Shown here in pieces: positions 20,891-31,604 of a DNA stretch of 64,000 bases. A program made the translations under genes and the position numbers. Each line of letters opens with the position of its first letter. The first letter of the stretch is position 1. The DNA is from Perognathus longimembris pacificus. Taxonomy: Eukaryota; Chordata; Mammalia; Rodentia; Heteromyidae. The notes below the pieces were generated by a model. The model did no database searches. It worked only from the letters and a program-made list of their open reading frames with translations, and was not told where the DNA came from. Location of the stretch: assembly GCF_023159225.1 (NCBI RefSeq), contig NC_063174.1, positions 29,843,983-29,907,982 of the forward strand, given 5' to 3'.

Positions 20891-21950
20891 AGGTAGAGAA
20901 AATTCCCATCAAATATCCAGTACTTACAATTACAAGAGAGGCTAAGGCACTCAGTGCTGGCTCTTTGCCGGAATGAGAGCTTTTGGTCAAAGAGACCAGC
21001 AAACACCAGGGTTTTTTCCCCCCTTCAATGAAACCAGGTACTATCAAGAGTGAGTTCTCTCTGTGCTCAGATTTTGTCTGTTGTGCCAACTGGGCTTTCA
21101 GAGGGGCTACTGCCAATTCTGTAAATTCCCTTTTCTGGAAAGTTTTTTGAAATGTTTCCTATATTGCCATCTCTTATGTTAAGACCTAGTGTGTCCTTGG
21201 GAAGTTTTAGACCATGAGATAGGCTGCAATTGCATCTTTTATTTTCCATACATATACACACATGTATACATGTATGTACATGTATATATTATATATATAT
21301 ATATACATATCTATGTATAGTCATAAAGGAGACTGGAAACAGGCAGGTAGAAGGGAATTGGTGCCAGGTCAGGCCTAGTGAAAGGCATGTGTGGGATATC
21401 CATCAGGAAGCAGAGCGAAGTTCTAAGCAGTTCTCAGTGAGGAATCCTCCTTTCTACTTCCACAGTGCCCTGAAAACACATAGGTCAAGGGCAGCAGCAA
21501 GGGAAGATGAAGCAAGAACTGAGGTTCTATTTTGTATGGCTGGAATATTTACTTGATTTGGCTGGGGTTGACCCCAAATTTCCTATGTCAAGTGAGCCTA
21601 TATTAGCTGCTGCCCAATGAGAAATACTCCCATCAGTAACACAGGGTATTCCTTGCCAGTTTTCCCTTGTACCATTACACAAGAAGTCACATGCAAGGTC
21701 TTTAAAGTGTTGGTCTAATTGCTTGGTGTCATTTACACTTACCTGAGGAAAAAAATGTGGTTACTGGGGGAAGAGGGCACTCCTCATCTGCAAAGCAGTG
21801 TCTCTACATCATAATCTTACACCTGACACTGCTTCTGTTGTGAAACTTTGCTCAGGTCTTCCTTAATTCTCTAGACAACAAGTTGCTTATTCCTTGAACA
21901 AAAGGATTTGCTCCAGGCTTTTTTTTTTAAACTTAACTTTGCTTGGTTTT
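20891..21950. other. Single-copy sequence
   Basis: A TATATATACATA-type AT tract occurs near 21280-21310. No gene or repeat of recent origin. The minus-strand frame at 20835-21116 (93 codons) overlaps the MER5 relic and is not protein-like. Confidence 0.45.
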
Positions 21951-21954
21951 GTAT

Positions 21955-22170
21955 GTGTCAGCATTAAGGCTTGAACTAAGAGTCTTGTGTTTGTGCTCTG
22001 CATTGTTGCTCAAGGCTACTATAGGAGCCACACCTCCATTTCTGAAAATATACTAATTGGAAATACATATCTCACAGATTTGTCTGCCTGGACTAGTTTT
22101 GAACCTTGATCCTCAAAACTCAAACTCTTGAGTAGCCAGGATTATAGATATGAGCCACCAGCACCAAGCC
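21955..22170 (-). mobile_element. B1-headed dimeric SINE, diverged
   Basis: Minus strand: AAGGCTTGAACTAAGAGTCT (Geo half), ACTAATTGGAAATACATATC (linker), CTTGAGTAGCCAGGATTATA and GAGCCACCAGCACC (B1 head). Confidence 0.85.
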
Positions 22171-22174
22171 AAAA

Positions 22175-22240
22175 GTTTGTTTGGTGATACTGGGGTTTGA
22201 ACTCATTGCTCTATTATTGAGTCATGTATCTAACCTAGTG
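22175..22240 (-). mobile_element. Old ID-like fragment
   Basis: TGATACTGGGGTTTGAACTC, then GTATCTAACCTAGTGG, a worn complement of an ID-like monomer between two other SINEs. Confidence 0.5.
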
Positions 22241-22443
22241 GCTTTTTTTTTTCTGCCAGTCTTTGGGCTTGAACTCAGGGATTGAGCACTGTCCCTGAGC
22301 TTCTTTTGCTCAAGGCTAGCCCTCTACCACTTGTGCCACAGCGCCACTTCTGGCCTTTTCTGTTTATGTGATACTGAGAAATCGAATGCAGGGTTTCATG
22401 TATGCTAGGCAAGCACTTGACCACTAAGCCACATTCCCAGCCC
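22241..22443 (-). mobile_element. IDL-Geo SINE
   Basis: Poly(T), CTGCCAGTCTTTGGGCTTGA, CACAGCGCCACTTCTGGCC, TATGCTAGGCAAGCACTTGA, CCACATTCCCAGCCC on the minus strand. Confidence 0.92.
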
Positions 22444-22689
22444 AGACTTTTAAAAAGAAAATGCTCTTTTCTGGAGGCCTAATATGTCTTTCACTTCTGT
22501 GCTTTTGTAGAATGTCCTCTACCATTTATTAATAGTGTGTGACCCAGAACTGTTCCCTTGACTCCAAGCTGAGCAACAGAACTCCAGCCTTTTGCTCAGC
22601 ACTCATGTTCTAAGGTCTACCTTATATTTATCTTAATCTTTATCAAGTAGAAACTTCCCAGAGAACAGGTCAGTGTTGGGACACCTGGA

Positions 22690-22880
22690 CGCTTCTGACT
22701 TTTACTATCTGGTCTTGGATAAGTTAATTAATTTCCTTCTGCCTCAGCTTCCACAAGCCTACAAAAAGAGGCCAATAATGAGAATTGCATTCCAGGGTGG
22801 GAGTCAGGATTACATGAAACAGGGCATAGAAAGAATGTTTGTCGGAAGTATGGTAAGCATTCAAATTATCACCAGCTATG
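22690..22880 (+). mobile_element. MIR relic
   Basis: Good MIR block order: CTATCTGGTCTTGGATAAGT, TTCTGCCTCAGCTTCCACAA, CAGGATTACATGAAACAGGG, then a GGTAAGCATTC end. An ancient, mammal-wide SINE, so this locus is old. Confidence 0.75.
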
Positions 22881-22884
22881 TTTA

Positions 22885-25500
22885 CGAAAGCATTTAAACT
22901 ACACATAAAATACCACATTAAATAACATTTTGGTATTTTTTAAAGTGCAGGTCCTCCCCATGCATCCTATTGAAAACAAAAGAAACTTTTGGTGCTTAAT
23001 TGTGGTGACTGTCTCCCACAATGTGAAGAATTCCAGAACCCCACATCCTTTTCTTTACCTGAGCTCACTGCAGTGAAAAAAGAGTGTGCCTTTTCCTTTT
23101 CCTTTTTAACACCATCAGGACTTAATCATGGCATTCAGAGTAATACCTGTCAATCACCCTTTTGCTAATTAAATTTACCTGGAGTCCATTTTAAAAGAAA
23201 ATAATTTATTCACTCAACAGTGGTTGCATATTTATGCTATGATTAGTTAAGAACTTCACAAATGAACCCCTCTCCCAGAGCTTCTGTAAAGAATAGAGAC
23301 TGCCCTTGAGAGCCTACAAGATTTTCACAGCAATTAAGGCTAGAGTGCAGGTGTGTGGAACACCTGTTTCCCCTCCTTCCATGCCCACCGCCCTGGCTAC
23401 CCTCATCAGAAGGTTAAAATAATTAACTTACTCAATTGGGAGACAAGTCTTCAAACTGCAAAGGGCAACAAGTCTCTTTTTCTTCCCTTCAAAGATTAAA
23501 TGAGAAATATAAAAAGGTTCATGGGTGGTCTAAAACAAGACAGAAGAAAGAAAGAAAAAAAAAAAGAAAAAGACAAACCAAGTGACAAGGATGACATTGT
23601 CTCCTTGAAGCAAATTCAGTGGATTACTTAAGTTCAGAATTCTGTTTGTTTTGTGAAAGTGATTGCAGCTCAGAAGCATGGGGAAAAAAATCTATTTTCA
23701 GAAATATTTATGTGAATAAATAAAGCAATTGGGGAAGATGTGATTTTTCCCTTGACCTGTCTTTTGTGAATGCTTGCAAAGTCCTATTAAATCTCAATAA
23801 CAGGGTCCCTCACAAGGGGAAATTGTGGAAATTTGATTGAGTTTAAAAAAAATGGATTAGTCCATAGCTAGAAAATCAAGAAATTGCTTGCTTTTTCTTT
23901 ATTTCTTTTTTAAGTCATTGTGAAAATTTGATTCTGCTTTGGCTTTTACATTTTGTGTATCACAGTTTGGTTTCCCTGAATTCTATTAAGGTTACTGTTG
24001 AACACTATTTGACATAACTAGAAAAGATCAGGAAGGCAATCTTGTTTTTATGATTACTGGTACTTTCCCTCTCTATTCATACTGCAGACTTAGAAATCTT
24101 TTAGCCTTTTCAATGGAATAAATGTTTTTGGAAGATGTGGCATAGGCCAGAGAATTTGCTAAGTTAGGAAATCAAGTCAATATTTAAACAAACATGTATA
24201 TTTATTCTTTGCCATTTTTTTCTAGGTAGACTGTGGACTTGAATAAAGCTTTGTGACGATGTCCACTCAAGGACATATCGCAGGAAACTAATGCTGTTAA
24301 TTTCATCCACTATCCTGGCCCAGGCATTTTTCTTAGAATGCCTGATAGTTTTGGAAGCATTGTTTCCATCTGAGGTTAGGTGTGTCATATTAACATCTGT
24401 CCTAGAGACAAGGCCCACACATTATGGGTAGAGGGAAGGAGAATAGGGCTGATGATTAGGCAGTGGCAAAACTGGGACTCTGTTCCCCCCTCCCCCAACC
24501 CCTCCATCCTGGGTTTACAGATGTTGTATGAGATACTGGATGTTAGGGAGACAAAATAGAAGCACTGCTGTTTCATAAGGCAGAAATGAGATTCACTGTT
24601 GAATGTTTAGAGCAGCATTATTTCTAATCAGCCAGCAGGTGGCACATCAACTCTTGTTCCCAAATCCAACCAGTAATTTTGTCATTTGAAAATAGAAAGT
24701 TGCAACCTTCCCATCAGCTTAGAGAGATTCGGTATTCAAAGTTTTATTAAAGCATTGGTAATAATATTTAATATAAAGACTTAAGTCAAACTAAGTTCAA
24801 TCAATAACATGACTAATTTCCTTCCACCTCACAAATAATCTGAAGCAGTTGCAATTTTACTTGTTTTTCAATTGTATTTTCTTCTCTCTGTGCTACTCAG
24901 TTGGAAAGAAATGCTGGCTTCCTACTCATTGGAGTGAATTTCTTGTTAAGTCACTGCAATCAGTAGATGTGTTTGGCATAAGTCTGAGAACAGGACAGCG
25001 CTGTCCAAGCCTGGAATGTCTTTATTGGGTATTCACCCCCTCCCTAGGTTTCATAACAACTTGCTTGCTGATCTGAGGAGCTGACCTTCAGGAACTGCTC
25101 AAATTACATTCTACACCTAAGGTGCTCTGAAGGGGAACAAAAATTTCTTCCTCTTACCAGAGCCTTCCTCTTCTTCATAGCAGAAAACTTTATGGTGCCA
25201 GGTTCCAACCTCCTTTGTCTAACACTTTTTCAACTGCTTTCACGCACTTCCATGCACTCATGGCAAGCACCAGTGGTGACTACGAGGGGTTTCCATCCCA
25301 ACATTTGCAAAAGTTAGTATTTAAAATACAATCTTATATATGAATATTATATATATGCACACATTTACATATAGTTATCTGTGGATTAAATTTTATTACA
25401 ATAAAACATTTTCATTACAATGAATTTCACTGGATTATACAATGTCCCACACTAGAATTTTACTGCTCCCAGTATCTTCTAGGTGAAGAGAATTAGATGA
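22885..25500. other. Repeat-poor single-copy block
   Basis: About 2.6 kb with no recognisable rodent SINE or L1. AT-rich, with homeobox-type ATTA/TAATTA words around 23160-23230 and 23410-23440. No splice-bounded open frame resembling a known protein. A candidate for conserved non-coding DNA, but conservation cannot be judged from one sequence. Confidence 0.45.
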
Positions 25501-25504
25501 TAGG

Positions 25505-25880
25505 AACAGCTTCAGTGGCTCATGCCTCTAATCCTAGCTGCTCAGGAAGCTGAGATCTGTGGACCATGGTTCAAAGTCAGCCTTGACAAGAAAGTCTGTG
25601 AGACTCATCTCCAATTAACCACCAAAAAGGAAGAAAAGAAAGAAAGAGAGAGAGAGAAAGAGAAAGAAAGAAAGGAATGAAAAAAGAAAGAAAGAAAGAG
25701 AAAGGGAGAAAGAAATGAAAGAGAGAAAGAGGAAGAGAGGGAGAAAGAGAGAAAGAAATGAAAGAAAGAAAAAAAAAAGAAAACCAGATGGTTCAAGTGG
25801 TAGAGTGCTAGCCTTGAGTTAAAAAGCTCAGGGACAATGCACAAGGGCTTGAGTTCAAGACTCAGCCCACCCCCCAAATA
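25505..25880 (+). mobile_element. B1-headed dimeric SINE split by an expanded linker
   Basis: B1 head (CAGTGGCTCATGCCTCTAAT, GGTTCAAAGTCAGCC, GTCTGTGAGACTCATCTCC) runs into the linker CCAATTAACCACCAAAAAGG. The linker has expanded into about 160 bases of GAAA-type repeat before the Geo half (GATGGTTCAAGTGGTAGAG, TTGAGTTCAAGACTCAG). Confidence 0.9.
25622..25784 (+). repeat. (GAAA)n purine microsatellite inside a SINE
   Basis: Pure purine tract of GAAA, GAGA and GGAA units located exactly at the A-rich linker between the two SINE monomers. Confidence 0.95.
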
Positions 25881-25884
25881 AATA

Positions 25885-27628
25885 AACAGAAAAGACTGGA
25901 ACTAAGTGTACTACCAATTAGTATGACTTATAACTTAAAAACCAAAGTTTTATCTCAAATTATTTCTTTTTATTTGTGATTTGCCATGTCCATAGGCATC
26001 AATAACTCAATGGATTATTGAAAAAGTAAAATGAAAGTATATAGGCTAATAGATATTTTAGATAAAAAAGATTTCAGAAGTTCTTGAAGAATTACAAGTT
26101 ATAAATATTGCACATGCTTGCTAATATTTAATAAAAGTGTATTAGAAATGGCTGGTTTTAGAATGATGGGACACCTTTTTCAAGTTAATACTTGTTTCAG
26201 CTGACCAAATAAAGGGAAATGGTAAGAGTGAAGTTAGCTGTTTACTTGAACTTTCTCTAATTCACAATATAAGAATGGGCTTATTTAGCACACCTCAAAC
26301 CTTATCATCACACTGTTTCTTTTTAAATGAATTCAAGAGAACCAAACAGCACAAGGGAGTTCACCAGCAATGATACAAATTTTTGAATGGTAATTTTAGA
26401 AGTCATTTTGTCTTTCCCTGAAATTGCAAATTCTATTTTAAAACCTAACTCTCTTGTGCTCAATTCTTCCTTGAAAAGCACATGTAGGCATGCATATGTG
26501 CATGCCCGTGCGTGCACGTGTGCGCGCGCACGCACACACACACATTTTTACAGGGTTTTTGTCAGGCAACTTTTTCAGCTGTGCTGTTTTCTATTGCATT
26601 CTCTACCATGAACTGTCATTTTTCTGAGTTGAGTGGAACCTATGCAAGGCATTGTCTTTGCTCTTTACAATCCTGGAATGTGTGTGTGCTCCAAAAGAAA
26701 TATAACCAATAAACAACACAGCAGTGTGCTTTTCTGTACATTGGTCATGATGTAAAACAATACTTGAAAAATTCCTGTGTGCCAGTGTATTTCAGGACAG
26801 TGGGGCCCTACTTAAAAGCCCATTGTTCTACTTCTACCATGCAACCACTTCAGAACTAGATGTTGTGATGATGTAACAAGCAGGGCAAAATATCTGAGTT
26901 CTTTCCTTTGAATATTATAGTGTTTGGTGCCGCACAGTCTGATGCCTACAGAGTAAAAGGCACTGCTAGGGTAGGACTGGGAAAATCTGTAAATAGAGTT
27001 GTTTCTAGGGTAGTTTCTGAATAACAGCATTAAGAAAGCCATGTTTTCACTTGTGTTATACAATCTGAATTCAAAGCAGTCAAGGAAAGAGCAAGTTCAT
27101 AGACTCTACAATTCAAAGTATATAGGAGGTTTGAAGGATTTCCTAAATCTATATAGTATTAAATGCTAAATTAGACTTAAAACTTGATAAATGCTGCTTT
27201 CATGTAGAAGTCAAAAGTGAGTAATTACGAAATGATAGAAAATCACTTATTCAAGAGAGTCCTCACAATCTTTACAGGCAAACCATGACTGTCAGGAACA
27301 GTCTCCTAGCATTGTACAGCACTGTGTTGAAAGTGACTTGCTCTTTTGTTCAGCCAGAAAGACCAAAGAATATAAGAAATGTGACATCCATCAGCTATTA
27401 ACTTCAGCCCTAAATACGAGTGAGTATAATTAAAGCATTTTTTATCAGAGAGTAATTTCTGAAATAAAAAAAGATACCATACAGCAGAGCAAAACTTCAA
27501 GTAGAGAGAACCTTCATTCCAAATTGTGAAATGTTTGGATTCTATGGTAAACTTCAAAGATCAGTGTATATTCACACGTATCTCCCATGATAGTCCTGAA
27601 TTGTTGGGATGCAACAGCAAAATACAGT
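25885..27628. other. Single-copy sequence
   Basis: No retrotransposon of recent origin and no exon-like frame. Contains the alternating purine-pyrimidine tract annotated at 26480-26544. Confidence 0.45.
26480..26544. repeat. Alternating purine-pyrimidine tract
   Basis: ATGTAGGCATGCATATGTGC, then CGTGCACGTGTGCGCGCGCA, then (CA)n: about 65 bases of nearly strict alternation, including a GCGCGC core. Confidence 0.85.
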
Positions 27629-27629
27629 G

Positions 27630-27950
27630 CAGTCAGCCCTTTGTGTCTGAGGGTTTGCATCTGCAAACCAACCTCAGAACATATTTTTAAAAAGCACAGA
27701 TATACCAAACATGTTCAGATTTTCTTGTCATCATTTCCTAAACTATACAGCATACAACTATTTACATAGCATTTACATTACGTTAGGTATTATATGTAAT
27801 CTAGAGATGATTTGAAGTATATAGAAAGATGTGTGTAGGCAATGGTACAAATACTATGCCATTTTATGTAGGATACTTGAACATCCATGGATTCTGGTAT
27901 TCATGAGGAAAGGAATTAGAATCAATTTCCCAATGGATACTGAAGGATGA
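27630..27950 (-). mobile_element. MER2 DNA transposon (TcMar-Tigger type)
   Basis: Starts CAGTCAGCCCTTTGTGTCTG and ends GGATACTGAAGGATGA, inverted-repeat ends typical of MER2. Inside are CATAGCATTTACATTACGTT, GTAATCTAGAGATGATTTGA and CTATGCCATTTTATGTAGGA, which follow the MER2 interior as I know it. It is a non-autonomous, long-dead mariner-superfamily element. A TA dinucleotide follows the right end. Confidence 0.82.
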
Positions 27951-27951
27951 T

Positions 27952-28795
27952 AATATTAGGTGACATTTCTGTTCTTCAATAGGGATTTAACACTAAAACT
28001 TCTATAAGTTTAAGTAGGTCTCCTGCATATTTTATTTTCTATAAAACACAGAGAATATGTTTTAAATAGTAATAAAAATTTATACTCAAAGATAACATCA
28101 TAAGGCAAAACATCTTTTGACAATTGTTAATTGATTTTGGTGACCCATTCATTGTATAAGAAAAAGTTGGGGGAGGGGGGCAATGGCCTGAAATTACACT
28201 TTCTTGTATTGAAAAAGGTTAATTAGGAATTGAGCTCACAGTTAATTTTTTGAAGGTCAGCTGCTATGCTATTGGGTCTTGTGACCCTGTCTCAAACAAT
28301 CACAGCATTAACATACAAGTTATAGCTTTCCTTTCACTTGATGACATAATCTCTTTAATTGGTGTCTGAAAGCCTGCATGTGAAAGAACAGTGGAAAACA
28401 CCTAGAGACTATAATTTTATTCTTCCCATTCACAGAGCAAAAGAGACAAGCCTTAAGAATGTATTAGAGACTCATTACAACCCTTAGGCTGTCAATACAA
28501 AGCCCTCACATTTCAACCAGGAGTTTTAGGAATGATCAATTCTATATAGTTTAAACTTCGGCTAGTGAACTATTAACCTTTTCAGAAAAAAGTTGGCAGA
28601 TGCTACATGTCAGATCATCTGTGAGAAAACTAAGAGGGTGGATAACATAGCTTAATTGATTAGACATAAATGTGAGAAGATAGTATTTGTAAAATTATCA
28701 AGTGTGTTCTCTGAAAGGAACTATTAATGACTTCTGCATTTCTACAACTCTTGACTCCTTGTACAGATTAGGCATGGCCTAATTTCACTTGGAAG
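27952..28795. other. Single-copy AT-rich sequence
   Basis: No repeat or gene recognised. Some blocks (GTGTCTGAAAGCCTGCATGT, near 28360) look unique. Confidence 0.45.
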
Positions 28796-28805
28796 TTGGA
28801 ATTTA

Positions 28806-29041
28806 TCTTTTTTTAATTTTTTTTTTCTGGGCTTGGAGCTTGAACTCAGGGGCCTGGGTGCTGATTCAGACAGCCTTTTGCCCAAGGCCAGCACTCTACC
28901 ACAGTGCCACTTCCCGTTTAATGGTTAACTGGAGAGATGAGTCTCAGAGACTTTCCTACCCAGGTTGGCTTCAAACAATGATCCTCAAATCTCAGCTTCC
29001 TGAGTAGCTAGGATTATAGAAGTGAGCCACAAGCACCCAGC
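28806..29041 (-). mobile_element. B1-headed dimeric SINE
   Basis: Poly(T), GGAGCTTGAACTCAGGGGCC (Geo half), GGTTAACTGGAGAGATGAGT (linker), TTCCTGAGTAGCTAGGATTA (B1 head). 10-bp duplication, ttggaattta, at 28796-28805 and 29042-29051. Confidence 0.9.
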
Positions 29042-29051
29042 TTGGAATTTA

Positions 29052-29455
29052 CTTTTTACTGGAAGCTGATCTTTGGTGAGTCAATACTGTGGTGACTTTG
29101 TTTTCCAAATGGATTCTACCTGGCAAAGAAGAAAACCATTGCAAAGGAGCCCTACAAATCCCCACCATTAAGCTTTTGCTTGGAAGTGCTTTGGGAAAAA
29201 AGAGCAAAGGAACACTGAAGTTTGCTTAGCCCATCAACATCAATTTAATAACCACTTACTGCAATGGATTGAGAACTGACCCTCTTACTATTCAGGAAAC
29301 AAATCCTAGTCGTTTGTTTTGTAATCATTCCATTTATATAAAATATCCAGAATAGGTAAATTCATCAAAGCAAAAACACACGAGTGGTTCTTAAGGGTTT
29401 GGGGAAATAAAGGTAAAGGAGTTGAAGGAGAATGGAGTTTCTTAGTCACAGTCAG
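29052..29455. other. Single-copy sequence
   Basis: No feature recognised. Confidence 0.5.
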
Positions 29456-29720
29456 GTTACAGAGTGAGTGGCATAAACCACAAACTTTTTTTTTCCTCAC
29501 AGTTCTGGAGGCTGAGGACTGAAGTTGGGTTGCTGGTGTGACTGCGTTCTTGGGGAGGGCATTCTTCTTGGGCTTCACATAGTGCTCCATGCACAGGAGA
29601 GAACTGTAGTCTTTCTCTTCTTATAAGGGCAGGAATCCCAACCTGCCATCTCTACCTTCATGACTATATTGAAATCTAATTATCGCCCAAAGGTTCCACA
29701 CTTCCTAGTGTCATCTTACT
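29456..29720. mobile_element. Ancient mammalian interspersed repeat, class uncertain
   Basis: GAGTGGCATAAACCACAAAC, TCACAGTTCTGGAGGCTGAG and CTTCTTATAAGGGCAGGAAT follow, in order, a common old mammalian repeat that I recall but cannot confidently name. It is probably an LTR-derived or DNA-transposon relic. Heavily decayed and without any coding capacity. Confidence 0.5.
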
Positions 29721-29724
29721 TGGA

Positions 29725-30764
29725 ACAAAACAAATCCTAGCTTTAATTAGTGAGTAGATACTTAAAACCAGTTATTTCTACTCACAAACAAAATACTGGT
29801 TCTTTAGCCAATGGACCTTAGAAGTGAAGAGGAACAAAGTCTAGAACATGAATTCTATTTTGATTAAATAGAATACAGAAGAATAGAGAATTCACACACA
29901 TACATGTACACACACATACACATACACGTATCCTCTTAAGCAAAGACAGGAGTCAGCTCAGAAGGGCTCCGTGTGCTATTAAAACAACTCCTGTTCTTAG
30001 AAGACCGAGTATTGCAACCTTATTTCTCCGTGGTGTTTCTCCTCTTGAGTTCTTATTAAAAATACAGATAATCATCTGAGGAAGCAATGTTGTGCCTAGA
30101 ATACATTGTGCTAGATCACATGTTGGGTGTTATGAGCAATGTAGCAAATATGAATGATCTCATACACGAAGTTTTTATTTAGAAGTGGCTCATTCTTGGT
30201 TCTGATATACCAGTCCTCTTGTGTCTTGTTTTGACAAGGCAGAACCCTCAGGGTATGGGAAGACAGAATGAGGTTATAAAGATAACACAGGTGCTCATGG
30301 TTGCTGACAGTACATAGGCCCACTTTCATGACATGTCTTCAATAATGCCTCTGTGTAGGTGATAAATTGACATTTTGGTGGTCTGTTCTGTATTGTATGT
30401 AATCTCATACTTTTCTGCCCAGAAAAATAAATGGTTATAGTGCATACAACCAATCAAGTATCTGGGTTTTTCATCATAAACACATAGAAACTTTTATTTT
30501 GTAAGACTCTTCAAGCCAGAAAATGACCTACTTTCCCTTCTTATTCAGGTTTCAACATTGTCACAAACTGATTAATAAGCCCAACAATGATGTCCATATG
30601 GATGAACTATTTTCTTCCTTGTCAATTTGGCACAGCTCCATAATATAAAAGAATCGCTGTTTAGAAAATTGAAGTATTATTTTTCTCCTTGAACTTCTCA
30701 ATAAAACCAACAATTCTTTTTCCATCAGAGTTTTCAGCAAGATCTGAACTCCATCATCTCACTA

Positions 30765-30804
<40 letters not shown>

Positions 30805-30957
30805 ACAGTATAATGAAACCCACCAAATACTGTGTGATGAAGAGGAAAGACATGAGTATCATTGAGTAGATGAACTTGTTCAAAGTATATGCATCTATGG
30901 AATTATCAAAATGAAACTTCTTTGTACTATAAATATGTTATTTTGAAGATTGAGTTT
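29725..30957. other. Single-copy sequence with microsatellites
   Basis: Contains an (ACACAT)-type tract at about 29893-29932 and a (GT)n tract at 30767-30801. No gene signal. Confidence 0.5.
30767..30801 (+). repeat. (GT)n microsatellite
   Basis: Seventeen or so uninterrupted GT units, not adjacent to a recognisable SINE. Confidence 0.97.
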
Positions 30958-31160
30958 AGGGCTGGGAATGTGGCCTAGTGGCAAGAGTGCTTGCCTTATA
31001 TACATGAAGCCCTGGGTTCGATTCCTCAGCACCACATATATAGAAAAGGCTAGAAGCAGTGCTGTGGTTCAAGTGGTAGAGTGCTAGCCTTGAGCAAAAA
31101 GAAGCCAGGGACAGTGCTCAGGTCCTGAGTTCAAGCCCCAGGACTGGCAAAAAAAATTTA
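30958..31160 (+). mobile_element. IDL-Geo SINE, intermediate age
   Basis: GGGCTGGGAATGTGGCCTAG, GGTTCGATTCCTCAGCACCA, GTGCTGTGGTTCAAGTGGTA, GAGTTCAAGCCCCAGGACTG, then an A-rich tail. It has the older GAGTTCAAGCCC form of the right monomer. Confidence 0.93.
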
Positions 31161-31239
31161 AGTTAAAAAAAGAAAGCTCTTAACCTGGCTCAGGAGACTA
31201 CTTGCACACCCCCATCTTGAACTCAGTCACTTAAAGCAC

Positions 31240-31600
31240 CATGTCTTTCTTTTTCACGGTCATGTAGTGTTCTCTCATTCAAGACTTTCTCTTTCACCTG
31301 GATAACCACTTATCACACGTCTTTTAGATAGAGGTCATGTTTCTGTGTCATTTCCTGCAGAAAGTCTTAATGCAGGTGGACCAACCACCTACCTTCTAGG
31401 CCACATATCACTCTGAGTGTTCCCTTAGTCCTTTGTGCCAAACTCTATCCCTCCACCATTTACTCCATGCTGGAAAGTGTGTGATGTTCCTGTGTCTCTC
31501 TTTAGTACTAAAATGATGTATTTCTTTCATCTTGGATCCCTGTAATCTACAACAGTTCTTGGCACATGTAGATGACTTGTGGATGTTTGCCAAATGCATT
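31240..31600 (+). mobile_element. L2 (LINE-2) 3' end relic
   Basis: The L2 end pattern: CACCTGGATAACCACTTATC, AACCACCTACCTTCTAGGCC, CACTCTGAGTGTTCCC, CTACAACAGTTCTTGGCACA, TAGATGACTTGTGGATGTTT. Ancient and non-coding. Confidence 0.6.
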
Positions 31601-31604
31601 TTCT

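Noticed and set aside
20835..21116. 93-codon minus-strand frame with some protein-like look
   Set aside because: Overlaps a MER5 relic, has no homology I recognise and no splice context.
29456..29720. A possible exon or retroviral coding remnant
   Set aside because: No open frame and no pol or gag motif; the sequence behaves as a decayed non-coding interspersed repeat.
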